Shown here in pieces: positions 10,427 through 21,845 of a stretch of DNA of 61,975 nucleotides. The first letter of the stretch is position 1. Each line of letters starts with the position of its first letter. A program made the position numbers and the translations under genes. A model generated the notes under the pieces. That model was not told the origin of the DNA and made no database searches. It worked only from the letters and a program-made list of their open reading frames with translations. The stretch is from contig MU626383.1 in assembly GCA_025603075.1 (NCBI GenBank), positions 1 to 61,975 of the forward strand, written 5' to 3'. This DNA is from Neoconidiobolus thromboides FSU 785 (taxonomy: Eukaryota; Entomophthoromycota; Entomophthoromycetes; Entomophthorales; Neoconidiobolaceae).

Positions 10427-12337
10427 TTAAAGATTGGCTACTTGTTCCCACAATTTGTAAGGGTTTAATAAGCTTTCTTCAGTATAGAAGATTCTCTTTT
10501 TAGCTGGAATCCAAGTGAATTCTAAAGGTCTTGGACTTTTAGAATCCGAAGGTTCTGAATAAGCTTCTCTAGAAGTATAAGAAAGTGCAATTTTAAATGG
10601 TGGAAATTTAAGGGAGTCTGGAGTGCCTAAAAGCCCAAATCGTTGTAATTCCCATAAAACATAAGTAAGAGAATAAACGGTGCCACCTGCCAACGAAGCT
10701 ACTGTACCTTCTGTTTTTTTGTCACCGCCAACTAATACAGTTTTCACACCATTAACTAATTGTAAATTGTTGCTAAATAAGGTACAAGTGGAATAACATA
10801 CACCATTGGAAATGATAGTAATATCTTCTGGTTTGTAAGGAGATTCATTGTTATTCTCCTTGATAAGATCAGCGAATGGGTTGGATGGACAATCGTCAAG
10901 AAATAGTTGAGTGTAACTACCTTCACTACCACCACGTACAAATTTACGTCCTTTTAAAAATTCTTCAGGACTACTAAAGTAAGTACCATCCAATTTTAAC
11001 CAAGATTGAGGATCATGAAAACCTCCAGTGCCATTACTTGCCTTAACTAACGCATTAAAAATAGGACTCATTCTTTGATCGGTTCTAAAATATAATGGAT
11101 TCGATTTTGGGAAAAAGTACTCAGCTAACCAATATCCAAGACATATAATACCTCCTCCGTTATTACTTACATCAATTAATACTTTACTTACTTTCTTTTC
11201 TTTAAATGCTTTTAAGGCTGAAATAGTCTCATTAACAAAATAACTAACTCCTGCAGGCGCAAAAGTAGGCAAGTTCAATAAAGCAGTATCCTCTTTAATT
11301 AAATAACTTTGTACAAAAAAACCCTTAGTTAATGGATCATTAAGTCCTGTGCTACTTTTGGATAATGGAAGTTCCTGGTCAATTTTAGTTTCAATAACTT
11401 GCTTGACTTGTTGTCTTAATAATTCTGGTCTTTCAACATCTTTATTTTCTTCATTAAATGGAGAACTTTGACGTTCACTAGGATTAACTGAGCAATTAGC
11501 CTTGTAATAACTAGCAGTATCATTATAGCCAGTTGGCCCAGTAACAAGATAAGGCACTTTAACCCTTTCTTCATCATTACCAACTAAAAAAGTATAGCTT
11601 ACTTCGCCTTTTTCAGGTACAATAGCTGAAACAGTGTGAGCCCCATAAGTAACACCCCAAGTACCAAAGGAATTAATGGGTTTAGCTAAAGCTAAATTTA
11701 ATCTTGAATTACTGTCTCTTGAACCAGCAATATTCTTATCAGCATACATTTGAAGGTAATCCAATGGTAATTGACCATTAATTAAATTGATTTTTTTACC
11801 AAGGTATTTAGTAACATTGACACCTTTACTTAACCAATATTCTTGATAAGCAGGAGGGAATTTAACATTGGACAAAACTTTAACAATTTGATTACCATCC
11901 TCATCATGATAAGTAAATAGTGGAAATGGCTGACGAAAGGTAAAGAAGTAAACACAAGCAGCAGCATAAACGGTATGACCATCATGTAAAGAATTAAACA
12001 AATTGATAATATCACGATGGAAAGGAACTTCTTTTTGATGCTTTTTTTGACGAATTTCATCTAATCCTTTAATAATATTTACATTACTAGAGATCTTTTT
12101 TTCAGGTGAATCTTTTGCTATATCTAAAAAAGCATAAAATTCAGCTTCTTTTTTAAGTAGATCAATGTGCTCTTCAGCTTTCTTAGAATCTAAATCAATA
12201 TTATTTAAACATGCTAATGTCTCTTCATATGTAAAGATGGGCTTCTTGGAAATCGTAGCACATGGATCTTCTCTTATATCAGCTGCGTTGGACACTAATA
12301 CTAAAGCGAAGAAAGAGATAAGATTTAAAAGTTTCAT
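10427..12337 (-). CDS. Secreted S41-family (C-terminal-processing) protease-like protein
   Basis: 636 residues, single exon. A signal peptide (KLLNLISFFALVLVSNAA) precedes a ~300-residue fungal-type N-terminal region. The S41 core follows: KVLIDVSNNGGG at about 390, the equivalent of the VLDLRxNGGG strand, then ISNGVCYSTC at 509-518 with Ser516 as the probable nucleophile. GGDKKTEGTV places Lys540/541 24-25 residues after Ser516, the spacing of the S41 Ser-Lys dyad, although the alignment here is uncertain. Several N-glycosylation sequons fit secretion. Tail-specific proteases cleave from C-terminal regions, but fungal secreted relatives have poorly known substrates. It lies downstream of P2 and upstream of P1 on the same strand. 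Two broken paralogues occur at 23.9 and 36.7 kb, so this is the only intact member here. Confidence 0.82.
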   Translation of the reverse strand: MKLLNLISFFALVLVSNAADIREDPCATISKKPIFTYEETLACLNNIDLDSKKAEEHIDLLKKEAEFYAFLDIAKDSPEKKISSNVNIIKGLDEIRQKKHQKEVPFHRDIINLFNSLHDGHTVYAAACVYFFTFRQPFPLFTYHDEDGNQIVKVLSNVKFPPAYQEYWLSKGVNVTKYLGKKINLINGQLPLDYLQMYADKNIAGSRDSNSRLNLALAKPINSFGTWGVTYGAHTVSAIVPEKGEVSYTFLVGNDEERVKVPYLVTGPTGYNDTASYYKANCSVNPSERQSSPFNEENKDVERPELLRQQVKQVIETKIDQELPLSKSSTGLNDPLTKGFFVQSYLIKEDTALLNLPTFAPAGVSYFVNETISALKAFKEKKVSKVLIDVSNNGGGIICLGYWLAEYFFPKSNPLYFRTDQRMSPIFNALVKASNGTGGFHDPQSWLKLDGTYFSSPEEFLKGRKFVRGGSEGSYTQLFLDDCPSNPFADLIKENNNESPYKPEDITIISNGVCYSTCTLFSNNLQLVNGVKTVLVGGDKKTEGTVASLAGGTVYSLTYVLWELQRFGLLGTPDSLKFPPFKIALSYTSREAYSEPSDSKSPRPLEFTWIPAKKRIFYTEESLLNPYKLWEQVANL

Positions 12338-12390
12338 TATTTATAATTTAAAAGCTAACTTTTAATTTAATCTATAACTTACTTAGTAGC

Positions 12391-12398
12391 TTTTTATA
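12391..12398 (-). promoter_or_regulatory. TATA box of S41-like gene
   Basis: TATAAAAA read on the minus strand, 54-61 bp before the ATG at 12337, at a distance similar to those of the phosphatase copies. Confidence 0.45.
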
Positions 12399-13307
12399 CT
12401 ATAAATTTTTAGCATGGATTTTAAATATTTTATTTATTTGAATTTATCTTGTATTTATTTTGGATTTATTTTTATCATATTATTTCTTATTCATTCACCT
12501 GATGTTACTACTGACAAGTTCCATGCATTCAACTGTAAGCTGAATTTACTAAATTAAAATTCATATTAGTTGTTTCGAAAATATCACATCAAAGATCAGG
12601 GATAAAGTTTAAAATTTTGAATTGGAACTATTAATTATAAGATCATATTAACATGAAATAAGTCAACTTTTATCAATAATGGTAAAATTTTGATTTATAG
12701 TTCAGATAAATTTAGAATAATTCAGAAATCATATTATATTTGTTATCACTTAGATGCATATTCTTTTTGTTTTATTAACTCATCTTACTTTCTTTATGTT
12801 AGAATTGAATATACTTTCTTAGTTTATTTTGGATTTAATTACAATTGTTTTGTTCTTTACTCAATTACGAAATAAGGATTGTTAATTATATTATAGCTTT
12901 TGATTATTGTATTATGTATCTATTGCTATTTCTTGATTATTTTAATTATTTTAGATGTTATTTTAGGCAGATTTGTCATTCCTTTTTAGCTTGTGTTTTA
13001 TAAGTAAAAGTATATATAGTTTTATATTAAGTTTTGAAGTAGACTTAATATTTAACCAAATAAAAATAAACTATAAGCATGTAGAAAAGTAATAAATTAG
13101 TTAAAATATTAAACAAAGAAAAATGAATAACTTCAATTTTAAATAACATTTGTTTAATCTAATAAGACTTAGTAATGATTGAATTTATAAAAATTATTTT
13201 TTATTTGAATTCTATTATCTTTGATTATAAAATATTTAATAGGAATGAACTCGTTTATTATCTTGATAGCTTGATAGCTTGATACGTATTTTAGAAAAAT
13301 AAAGCTT

Positions 13308-13406
13308 ATATGTAGATGCATTTGTTTAAGAGTTTTATTAGCAATTATTCTACTCAAATAGCGCTTGAGAAATGAAAAAAGTCATAAAGTCAAAAAAAAC
13401 TCATAT
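13308..13406 (+). mobile_element. MITE-like inverted-repeat element, forward copy
   Basis: Degraded ends (ATATGTAGATG...CTCATAT) around an intact CTCAAATAGCGCTTGAG core. Confidence 0.75.
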
Positions 13407-13810
13407 CATATTACCAGTTGATTGTCCTTAAGCTTATCTAAATTGATTTATTTTCGATTATTTCAAATTAATATAAATTTTATAATCTTAGTTTTCTATT
13501 GAAATTTTAATAATTGATCATAGCTTTTAATATCAGATAAATTTGATATATTGTTTTTTATCAAGAGTGATTTAAAGAGTATTTTGAATCATGATTGTAT
13601 TTTGAGTTCTATTTGGTTGAATTTGAAGCTTACTTTAAGATAACTCTATACTTATTAAATAATAATAAGTTAGTAAGTTAATAAGTTAATAAGTTAATAA
13701 GTTAAAACTGTTCATAATATTGTCTATTTGAAATCAATAAATCAGTCAATGATAATATTTAACTTATTAGCAAAAAACAATAAAATATAGAAAGTTAAAA
13801 CATAATTTTA

Positions 13811-14771
13811 TTAATTTGAAATACTTTTAGGTGAATCAAAATACTCAAATTTACCATTTGGATAAACAGCACGTGTATAAGAATCTGTGAATTCTAACGC
13901 AGCTAAATGACCACCATCATAATAGGAGGAAATAGCTACATCAATAAGTATAGCACGATTATTACAACGAGTCGTAATCTTATTATCCTTCTGAATAGTA
14001 TGTCCCATTACCATTCTTTTAGCACCTAAGTTATCTAATGCTTTAGTTAATTTAGAACAAACCTCATCTTCATCATCTTTAGCATAACCACGATACCAAA
14101 GTGGACCATCCCCTTTTTGAGTAAATATACTCCGTTTACTTAATTGACTAGCAGAATCTAATAACAAATACTCATGGGATTCTTTATTCAAACCTTCCAC
14201 TTTCTTTTTTGACCAATCTAAATTGACACCACCATGGCAGAAGATAGTATCGTGGACTTTGGCAGTAACGTTAAGATTTCTCAAATATTGTCCAATGACA
14301 CCCGATTTACTGAATTCTTCCTTACGCTTTTTTTCACTTCCAAAATTAGCTATATCTTCTTCGGATACATCTTTATAGTTCTCAGACAAATTCATGGTCT
14401 CATGATTACCCAGTAAGGGGATAAACAAACCACTTTTAGAGGCTGCATCTTGACGAAGTTCCATAAAATAATTATATATTTTTTTAGCATTGGGACCACG
14501 ATCAGTTACATCTCCCTATATTAATAATGAACATTTAATCAAATTGACTTTATTTAAAGTGAATTACCGTTTGTATTAAAGTGGTACTATTTCCTCCAAT
14601 CCATTTATTTTCTTCATTGATTATTTTGGTCATTTTTAATACCTTTAGCATATTTTCATAGTCTCCATGTAAATCACCTACCGCAACAACTCGATACTTA
14701 GAAGATTGACATACTACTAAGGAGTCGGAACCAAGTAAAAAGGCAGCAGCTAAAAGTGAAAGTAATTTCAT
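13811..14771 (-). CDS. Secreted Shewanella-like PPP-type phosphatase, copy P2 (2 exons)
   Basis: Exon 1 is 14771-14568, intron 14567-14516 (52 bp), exon 2 is 14515-13811; 302 residues. The start was chosen as the ATG giving a clean signal peptide KLLSLLAAAFLLGSDSLVVCQ. The motifs are GDLHGDY, GDVTDRGP, LLGNHE, FCHGGVNLDW and MGHTIQ, so the metal site and both active-site histidines are intact. The exon junction lies between TTLIQT and GDVTDRG, phase 0, the same place as in P1 and P5. The C-terminal third shares long near-identical nucleotide stretches with P3 and P5. A TATA box lies 60-66 bp upstream. It is followed on the same strand by the S41-like gene. Confidence 0.87.
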
Positions 14772-14830
14772 AATAGAAAACAATCTGAAGTAAATAATTA
14801 ATGAACAATCTCTTTATTTATTTATACATA

Positions 14831-14837
14831 TTTTATA
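14831..14837 (-). promoter_or_regulatory. TATA box of P2
   Basis: TATAAAA on the minus strand 60-66 bp upstream of ATG 14771. Confidence 0.45.
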
Positions 14838-15523
14838 TGCAGTATTAGAATTCTAATTTTGTACTTTTTTTTATCCTCTAATCGTTGAGTTTGAGTACTC
14901 GTGGAATTTTTCAAAATGTTATTCTGGAGTCATAATTTGATATTCGAGTTTTAGTTTAAATTAGTAAATCATATTTATATAGTGTTAAATAAAAAAAGGT
15001 GAACTTATTCTTTACATTTGTTAATCCATGTGTTAGCTTGGATTGATACATAGTTTATCTTTTTAATTCATTCACTTATTGCTAATTTTGTTAGTTATAA
15101 TTCCTGTATTTTTTTTGTTTATAGCCTTCTCTCATGTATTATCTTTATCAAACTTTTTAGCCCGTGTTTTATATAATTTCAATCAAAAAACCTAATCAAT
15201 TTTTATCAATTTTTATCAATTTCATTAGTGAGAAAAACTGAACTTTTCTATTAGTGTAGTTTTTGTTAAAATTAGCCCAGTTCTTTTTGATTGAGATCTT
15301 GATTAAAAAAGGAGGGTTACAATTAGAAGATTTTAATAGTCAAGACACCTTTTACTGGAGTATAGAATTAAAGTTCCAATTTGAATTAAGTTATTTAAAT
15401 TCAAACTAGTGAGATAAATCTATCATCTTGGTATGAAATAGATAATGTTTTAAAATATCTTTATTATTTTGATAAGAAAGTATATATACAGTTCCATTCT
15501 TTTGTTAAGCTATTAAATTAACT

Positions 15524-15624
15524 ACATAGGGATGTTTTTTTGGTTTTATCACTTTTTCCATTTTTTAAGCGCTATTTGAGCGGAAAGATTATTGATAAAA
15601 TTATTAAAAAGGTACATCCCCATA
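15524..15624 (-). mobile_element. MITE-like inverted-repeat element, reverse copy
   Basis: ACATAGGGATGTTTTTT at the left and GGTACATCCCCATA at the right, with a perfect AAGCGCTATTTGAGCGG core. Confidence 0.85.
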
Positions 15625-16544
15625 CAAATTTCATAAATTTAAGTTTAAATCAAACTCAAATTTTAATAAATTAATATTGTATTTATATATAAAATGATAT
15701 ATTAGTTTAAAAAATAATTCATGTTGTATGATTGAAGAGTTAAACACCAGTACCTCTAAGATCAAATCTGTATTCAATTGATCATATTATTAGAGTTTCG
15801 TAAACTTCTTAAATTTATAAATCTCTTACACATCTTGAGCCCATGAGTTTTAAAAATTACTTAAATTTTTTAGTTATAAAATTTATAAATACTCTTATTA
15901 TTTATAAACAAAACATTCTACTGATTATAATAAATAAAGCGATCTAAGTTACTTTAAACTTGCTAGTAATATTTATATTTATATATATAATTTAGTGATT
16001 ATAAACTAGCACTTTTCAACATAACTCATCTTCTTTATTCCTCTCTTTCAATCTAATCCTTTCTCGTTTAATAAGAAGCTTTATTGAGATTAAAAACAAA
16101 ATGGACATCATTTGGATTTAAGCAACCTATCAAATACAAGAAAAGTTTGAATTCTGATTTTACACAGTTGTAAAGCCTTTTCTAGATGATATGGATCCTA
16201 GAGTTCACTGACTCCAGTATCTATCCTTTTATTTTGATCAATAAAACACTCCGAAAACAAGATTTTCAAAAAGAAAACATATATCATAATTGACAAAATT
16301 AACATTATTACTAGAGTATTAGATTTAGTTAATATTTTTTCTAAAAAAATTATACTTAAGGCTATTCAACATGAATCTTATTAAATAAAGATATCTACTG
16401 AAAGAAAATGAATCATTTTAAAAAAGGTAACTTCATTTCGTAACAATGCACTAACAGAACTATATTCTTAACTATTTTGAACTTACAATTCAAAATAGTC
16501 ATCTGTATACCATAGAGCTTTAGAGGTGGCTTAAATAAATTAAC

Positions 16545-16646
16545 ATATGGGGATGTATTTTTTTAAGAATTTTACTAATAATTTTTCCACTTAAATAGCG
16601 CTTAAGAAGTGGAGAAAGTGATGAAATCAAAAAAACACCCTCATAT
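16545..16646 (+). mobile_element. MITE-like inverted-repeat element, forward copy
   Basis: ATATGGGGATGTATTTTTTT start and ACACCCTCATAT end, core CACTTAAATAGCGCTTAAG. Confidence 0.85.
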
Positions 16647-16930
16647 ATAAAAGTTCTTATTCGTGATAGTAAGTTTACGTTAATTAAGAATAATAAAAAA
16701 TGAACATTCTATTTCAATCTATCAAATACGAGGAATTAATAAACCATGTTTATTAAATTATAAATACATATTAATAGCCGATTTATGAGTTACTAAAATT
16801 AGAATTTGAAATCTTGACATTCGATTAATTGTTTACAAATAAAGCTATACAGTTAATTTCAATTAAAGAATAAAATAAAATAAATAAATTACAATTTTTT
16901 AAAAATTTTAATATTCCAATGTAAAATAGA

Positions 16931-16937
16931 TATAAAT
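16931..16937 (+). promoter_or_regulatory. TATA box of P3
   Basis: TATAAAT 53-59 bp upstream of ATG 16990. Confidence 0.4.
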
Positions 16938-16989
16938 GATGAAGAAATATCAAACTTTAAGTTTATATTTTACTAATTTTTAAAAAATT

Positions 16990-17937
16990 ATGAATTTATT
17001 TTCCACTTTAATAGCTGCCATTTTACTTGTTAACAATTCCCTGGTGGAATGTCAATCGGATAGTTATCGCGTTGTTGCGGTTGGTGATTTACATGGAGAT
17101 TATGATAATATGATCAAAATATTGCAAATGACTAAAGTGATTAATGAAGAACATGAATGGATTGGTGGAAGTCATACGACTTTAGTACAGACTGGGGATG
17201 TAACTGATCGTGGACCGGATGCCAAAAAAATATATACTTATTTTATGAAACTTCGTCAAGATGCCTCATCTAAAGGTGGTTTATTTGTTCCATTGTTAGG
17301 TAACCATGAGACTAAAAACATGATTGAAAATTATAAAGATGTGTCTAAACAAGATATTTCTGCTTTTGGTTCTGAAAAGGAACGTAAGCAGGAATTTAGT
17401 GAATCAGGTATTATTGGTAAATATTTAAGAAATTTAGATATTACTGCTAAGGTTCATGACACTGTTTTCTGTCATGGCGGCGTCAATTTAGATTGGTCAA
17501 AAAAGAAAGTAGATGGCTTAAACAAAGAATTTCATGAACTTGTTTCGTCCGAAAGTAAGGGAGAATTAAAAGAGAGTGAAATATTTTCAAAAGAGGGCGA
17601 TGGTCCACTTTGGTATCGTGGTTATGCTAAAGACGATGAAGATGAGGTTTGTTCTAAATTAACTAAAGCATTAGATAACTTAGGTGCTAAAAGAATGGTA
17701 ATGGGACATACTATCCAAAAGAATAATAAGATAACGACTCGTTGTAATAATCGTGCTATACTTATTGATATTGCAATCTCTTCTTTTTATGATGGTGGCC
17801 ATTTAGGTGCCTTTGAATTCACAGATTCTTATATGCGTGCTGTTTATCCAAATGGTAAATTTGAGTACTTTGGTAAAGCTAAAGAGGTTTCAAATGATTC
17901 AGAAGGTCTAGAAGATCTAGAAGATTCAAGCGATTAA
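16990..17937 (+). CDS. Secreted Shewanella-like PPP-type phosphatase, copy P3 (intronless)
   Basis: 315 residues. Signal peptide 1-22. The motifs are GDLHGD (32-37), GDVTDRGP (69-76), GNHE (104-107), CHGG with His162 and MGHT with His240, a complete active site. The reading frame runs straight through TTLVQTGDV, where P1, P2 and P5 have a phase-0 intron. It ends with an extra acidic tail (DSEGLEDLEDSSD) absent from the other copies. DNA of the last third is a mosaic: 17641-17720 is identical to 34013-34092 of P5, while 17722-17853 differs at only three positions from 32050-32181 of P4. It is divergent from P2. Confidence 0.87.
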   Translation: MNLFSTLIAAILLVNNSLVECQSDSYRVVAVGDLHGDYDNMIKILQMTKVINEEHEWIGGSHTTLVQTGDVTDRGPDAKKIYTYFMKLRQDASSKGGLFVPLLGNHETKNMIENYKDVSKQDISAFGSEKERKQEFSESGIIGKYLRNLDITAKVHDTVFCHGGVNLDWSKKKVDGLNKEFHELVSSESKGELKESEIFSKEGDGPLWYRGYAKDDEDEVCSKLTKALDNLGAKRMVMGHTIQKNNKITTRCNNRAILIDIAISSFYDGGHLGAFEFTDSYMRAVYPNGKFEYFGKAKEVSNDSEGLEDLEDSSD

Positions 17938-18467
17938 ATTGTGTTTATAGATTATATACAATTGTACATCATTAGCTTATGATTTTTAAAAATAAATAAG
18001 ATCATTGAAACTGGATCTACATGAATAGTTTTTATAAGTCTATTTTACTTGTTAAATAACTAAGTTAGTATCAAATAAAAATATTAATATTCATAATATA
18101 AAAGAGCACGAGTTTTCTTTGATAGACTTATGTCCCAAATGTTTTATTAGCTAAAATAGAAACATAAATATTTAGGTAAACTTAAAAAACCATACCATTC
18201 GTAATAGACTTGTAAAAGCTAAACATAAAGTTTTCATTATCTTTATCTTCAACAAACTAAGTTAAAATAGCTCCTATTTTGTTTTTGACCCCTATAAAAG
18301 AATTTACTGAACAAGGGGAGCAACTAAATAAATAAAGTAATAAAAGAGGCAGTAGATCAAAATGAAAAGAGGAAATTTTTTATAAATCTACAACTTATAG
18401 AAAGGATTTAAAAAAATAATAGCAGTATTTTCGAAGTTCAGTATAAAATAGTTTTCGAAATGATAAG

Positions 18468-18660
18468 TGTGAAATATCGGTTTGTCAGTTCCATGGTTAA
18501 TTATAGCATAATAATCGCCTAAGCTGTTGTGTTCTCAAGTTCAGAGAAAATCAATCCCACGTTCTTAGTTTGATTTGCTATGAGAATTTCTAGCTCCATC
18601 CCAAAGGATGTTATCTTCTCATTTTGATATTTATAGTTTTGAGAGTATAAAAGAGATTTT
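18468..18660 (+). mobile_element. Truncated LTR fragment
   Basis: Begins TGTGAAATATC and aligns over about 190 bp with the reverse complement of the element at 61486-61947. Shared blocks include GTCAGTTCCATGGTTAATTA, CGCCTAAGCTGTTGTGTTCT and ATGAGAATTTCTAGCTC. It ends just after a shared TATAAAAGAG, where a MITE copy begins. The remaining two-thirds of the LTR is missing. Confidence 0.75.
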
Positions 18661-18663
18661 AGA

Positions 18664-18769
18664 ATATAGGAATGTTTTTTTTGACTTCATTATTTTTCTA
18701 TTTTTTGAGCGTAATTTAAGCGGAAAATTTGTTAATAAAATTCTTAAATACAAAGACACATCCCCATAT
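18664..18769 (-). mobile_element. MITE-like inverted-repeat element, reverse copy
   Basis: ATATAGGAATGTTTTTTTTG start and ACACATCCCCATAT end. It abuts the truncated LTR. Confidence 0.85.
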
Positions 18770-19516
18770 TTTTGAAAATATTTAATTATTTAAAGTTAGA
18801 AAGTAATCATATTAAAGTATGATTATTTTTTGTCTTTTATTAAAAGTTAAACTAAAGTTCTGTTTAAATTATTTAGTTTAAAATACAATCTAAAAAATAT
18901 TTCTATAATAAAACTTGATAAAAAATCATAGGTAGCTTATTGAAATTCTAATACAGCTTATATCATTTAAAATCATTTAATTTTTTAGCTTTCTTTAAGT
19001 TTTTGAATAAAATTTATTATGTATTAAAATTTTGATTTTAAATATTTTATTGAATGTTTCTAATTACAGCTTTTCTGGACCTGGTAAAGCATTATATAAT
19101 TTTTACAAAAGTTTTTTTTAAATTGATTTTTAACTTTTAATTTCTAATTTTTTATACAGTATTAATATAGTATTATTATATCAAAATTGATATTTAATTA
19201 CAATAAAATCATAACGTTTTTAAACAAAAGTTATTGTTGTATCACTCATATTTACTTAATCTTAATTTAAAAAGTTTATAGTTTTATCAGTGTTTTTTTA
19301 TGAATTTTGCTCACTTTATTTATTATTAACTTTTTTTTTAAATTTTATAATATTTTTCTAATGCTTACATTATATATTATTAAATTTAATTTACTATTTT
19401 AAAATCTTAATCAGCTTTGATAGCTTAAAGTTCAATACTCGACCTTTATGAATTGTTAGTAAATTTAAAATGAAGCTTGCTTTATAGCTTTTAACTGGCA
19501 TTTTATTTTAGTTTTT

Positions 19517-19613
19517 ATATTGGAGGTGTATCTTTTTGTTTGAGAATTTTATTAACAAATTTTCCACTCAAATAGTGCTTAAAAAATGAAAAAAGCAATA
19601 AAACTAAAAAAAC
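19517..19613 (+). mobile_element. MITE-like inverted-repeat element, forward copy, right end degraded
   Basis: ATATTGGAGGTGTATCTTTT start, CCACTCAAATAGTGCTTAAA core. The right terminal CATCCCC is lost. Confidence 0.75.
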
Positions 19614-19671
19614 TATCGCTTTATTAATCAATTATTTAAAAATGCTTATTTCAAAACCTTTTAGCCTTGTT

Positions 19672-19776
19672 ATATAGGGGTATTTTTCTAGCTTCATTAT
19701 TTTTTCCATCTTTTAGTGCTATTTGAGTGGAAAATTTGTTAGTAAAATCCTTAAAAGCAGAAAAACATCCCCATAT
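19672..19776 (-). mobile_element. MITE-like inverted-repeat element, reverse copy
   Basis: ATATAGGGGTATTTTTCTAG start, TAGTGCTATTTGAGTGG core, AAACATCCCCATAT end. Confidence 0.88.
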
Positions 19777-20043
19777 AAAACTTTTAACTTATAATATTAT
19801 CAATTTAGATTTTGTAATTCCTGAATTTTTTTGGAACTTATTGCATTTATTTATTATTATTTTAAACTTAAATTTATAATATGAGCTATTTATTTTAGTA
19901 GGTTATTTTAAGTAAATATATAAAACACTTAAAAAATCTGATCTTTTTGAATATTCCTATTTTATTTATACTACCTTAATGAAACCTTTTTCAATAATTT
20001 ATTAAATACTTTTTTATTTTAAACCTTCAAGTTGATATTTAGT

Positions 20044-20147
20044 ATATGGGGATGTTTTTTTTAGCTTAACATTTTTTTCATCTTAAGCGTTATTTGAGTG
20101 GAAAAATTGCTAGTAAAATTATTAAATACAAAAATACATCCCCATAT
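20044..20147 (-). mobile_element. MITE-like inverted-repeat element, reverse copy
   Basis: Both terminal repeats are perfect (ATATGGGGATG...CATCCCCATAT), with core TAAGCGTTATTTGAGTGG. One of the best-preserved copies. Confidence 0.92.
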
Positions 20148-20759
20148 GTTTTTTTCAAATATCTCTTATTTTTGTTTTAATTCAATTTTTTATAATAAAA
20201 CCAATAATAGGTGTTTACAAAAAACATTGATTTGTTATTATAAAGAAAGAATTTACCTCCTTATTTTCGACTCAATGATATTTAAAAATTAGAAAAAAGG
20301 ATGAAGCTATAAAAAATACTTCTCAGCTATTTATGGAAGTCGCATTATTTATAAAAAGGTATAAAACAATGTAAATGATTAAGACGTTTTTTGTTTTAAT
20401 ATTGACTAAAAAAATTCACCATATAAAAGAAAAATAGGCAAATAGGAAAGATAATGTGATTATTCCTATCAACTTGCATTTATTTATATGCCTATTTGGA
20501 ACTGGTATTTACAAGAACGATAGTGTCAGCTTATATAAAATAATTATTTATACTGTAATATTTGCTAATTTCTATTAAATAGAGTTTCAAGTACAAATAC
20601 TTTTTAGCCAATTAAAAATCATAAAAATAAAATGTGAAGTGCCTTTTAAAAACCAATCAAGGAATAATTATAAGGAGTAAACTAGGTTGAAAAAAGGAAA
20701 ACAGACCAATAAAAAAATTCGTTCTATTTTTTTATTCAGTTACACAACTAATATTTAAG

Positions 20760-21845
20760 ATGATGGGAAGGAAACTCAAAGTGGATAAAGCGAATATAAT
20801 AGGACCATCAAGTAGTGATAATAATAATAGAAATATAAAAGCTAAGGCTGGTAGTAATATAACAATAATAAAGTCCTCCAATCATAGTCCAAGCAGTAGT
20901 ATAACTAGTAGTAATATTAGGGTCAGGTCCCCAATTTCTAATGTATCTAGTACTTCGGTACCAAAAGCGAATCCAATGAATATTATTCGTCCTGGGGTTG
21001 TTTTTAGTCCTGGAAGTGGCAGTACTATATCCACATCATTAAGTAGAAGGCCTTCAAGTAGAACATCAAGCACATCCAATGAGCAAAATTCTCAGAGGAA
21101 TAATTTAGTCAAAAGTCCAAAACCTATATTAAATCAACAAAGTATATTGGCGGCTATCAATTCAAAACTAATGGCCCATACTAATAATTTAATTGAAGAA
21201 GATTATTCTCATTCGGATGAATCAGAAAGTAAAAATTCGGATTTTAGTGATGAAGACAATTTTGATAAAGAGTTTGAAGAAAATTCGAATTCGGAAATTA
21301 ATTCGAACTCTAATTCTTCCTTTTCTACAGATACAGGAAATTTAGATAGCCTTGTTATTGAAGCTCGAGTCAATAGAAAAGTAAGTTTATTATTATTTAT
21401 TAAATGTTTTTACTTATAAAATAGATTTTAGATTTGGAGATATCAAACAAATCATTATTGGCAATAAATACAGTTCTAGAAGCAAAAGTTCGTAAACAAG
21501 GCGATGAAATAGAAACACTTAAAAAAAGTTTACAAGGGTAAAATTTTAATTCTTTTAATTAATATTTGATTTAATTAATTATTTAGTGTTGTCAATGGTG
21601 AGTTTATACCACTTCCTAAATCTGACTTAGATATTGAAGAAGTAAAATCCAATACTAATTTATTAATCATTACTAAAAAATTATTTTAGAGTGAAGAAAG
21701 TATAGATGATGAAGATGAACAAAAATTTAATCGAATATTAGCTTCTTTTGATAAGATGCTTAACGAAGGAAAAGGAGCTATTGATTTTACATCACATAAA
21801 AATAGTGGCAGAGTACTTCCAAGTCATACCTTGGATTCGATTTAA
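20760..21845 (+). CDS. Ser/Asn-rich coiled-coil protein, uncharacterised (4 exons)
   Basis: Exons 20760-21380, 21425-21537, 21587-21641 and 21690-21845; introns of 44-49 bp, all GT-AG and frame-consistent; about 314 residues. Residues 1-150 are low-complexity and Ser/Asn-rich with basic KLKVDK and KSPKPILNQ patches. An acidic Asp/Glu/Ser segment follows, then a helical block, LVIEARVNRKILDLEISNKS, continuing SLLAINTVLEAKVRKQGDEI, with a coiled-coil pattern across the first splice. The C-terminal part contains NRILASFDKMLNEGK and ends SGRVLPSHTLDSI. The SLLAIN...LEA helix recalls a motif I remember in unnamed fungal proteins, but I assign no function. Short multi-intron structure and conservation of the helix suggest a real single-copy gene. 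Confidence 0.6.

Larger units (their letters stand above)
12338..13810. other. Intergenic with simple repeats and one MITE
   Basis: About 1.5 kb between S41 and P2. It holds TTGATAGC repeats at about 13262-13283, an AATAAGTTA-type tandem run at about 13665-13706 and a MITE copy. Short open frames at 12690-12875 and 13169-13357 are A/T-composition artefacts. Confidence 0.5.
14838..16930. other. Intergenic between divergent P2 and P3, two MITE copies
   Basis: About 2.1 kb. Two MITE copies (listed) are the only structured items. No coding frame is supportable. Both flanking phosphatase genes are transcribed away from this region. Confidence 0.5.
17938..20759. other. Repeat-rich gene desert
   Basis: 2.8 kb without genes. 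It contains a truncated LTR and four MITE copies, the densest cluster in the first half of the window. The only open frame over 60 codons (20098-20292) begins inside a MITE and is spurious. Confidence 0.6.

Noticed and set aside
12690-12875. 62-codon frame rich in Phe, Tyr and Ser
   Set aside because: Composition matches random AT-rich DNA. There is no signal peptide cleavage context or neighbour conservation.
20098-20292. Open frame of 64 codons
   Set aside because: It starts inside a MITE copy and continues through AT-rich sequence with Phe/Asn/Lys bias and no homology.
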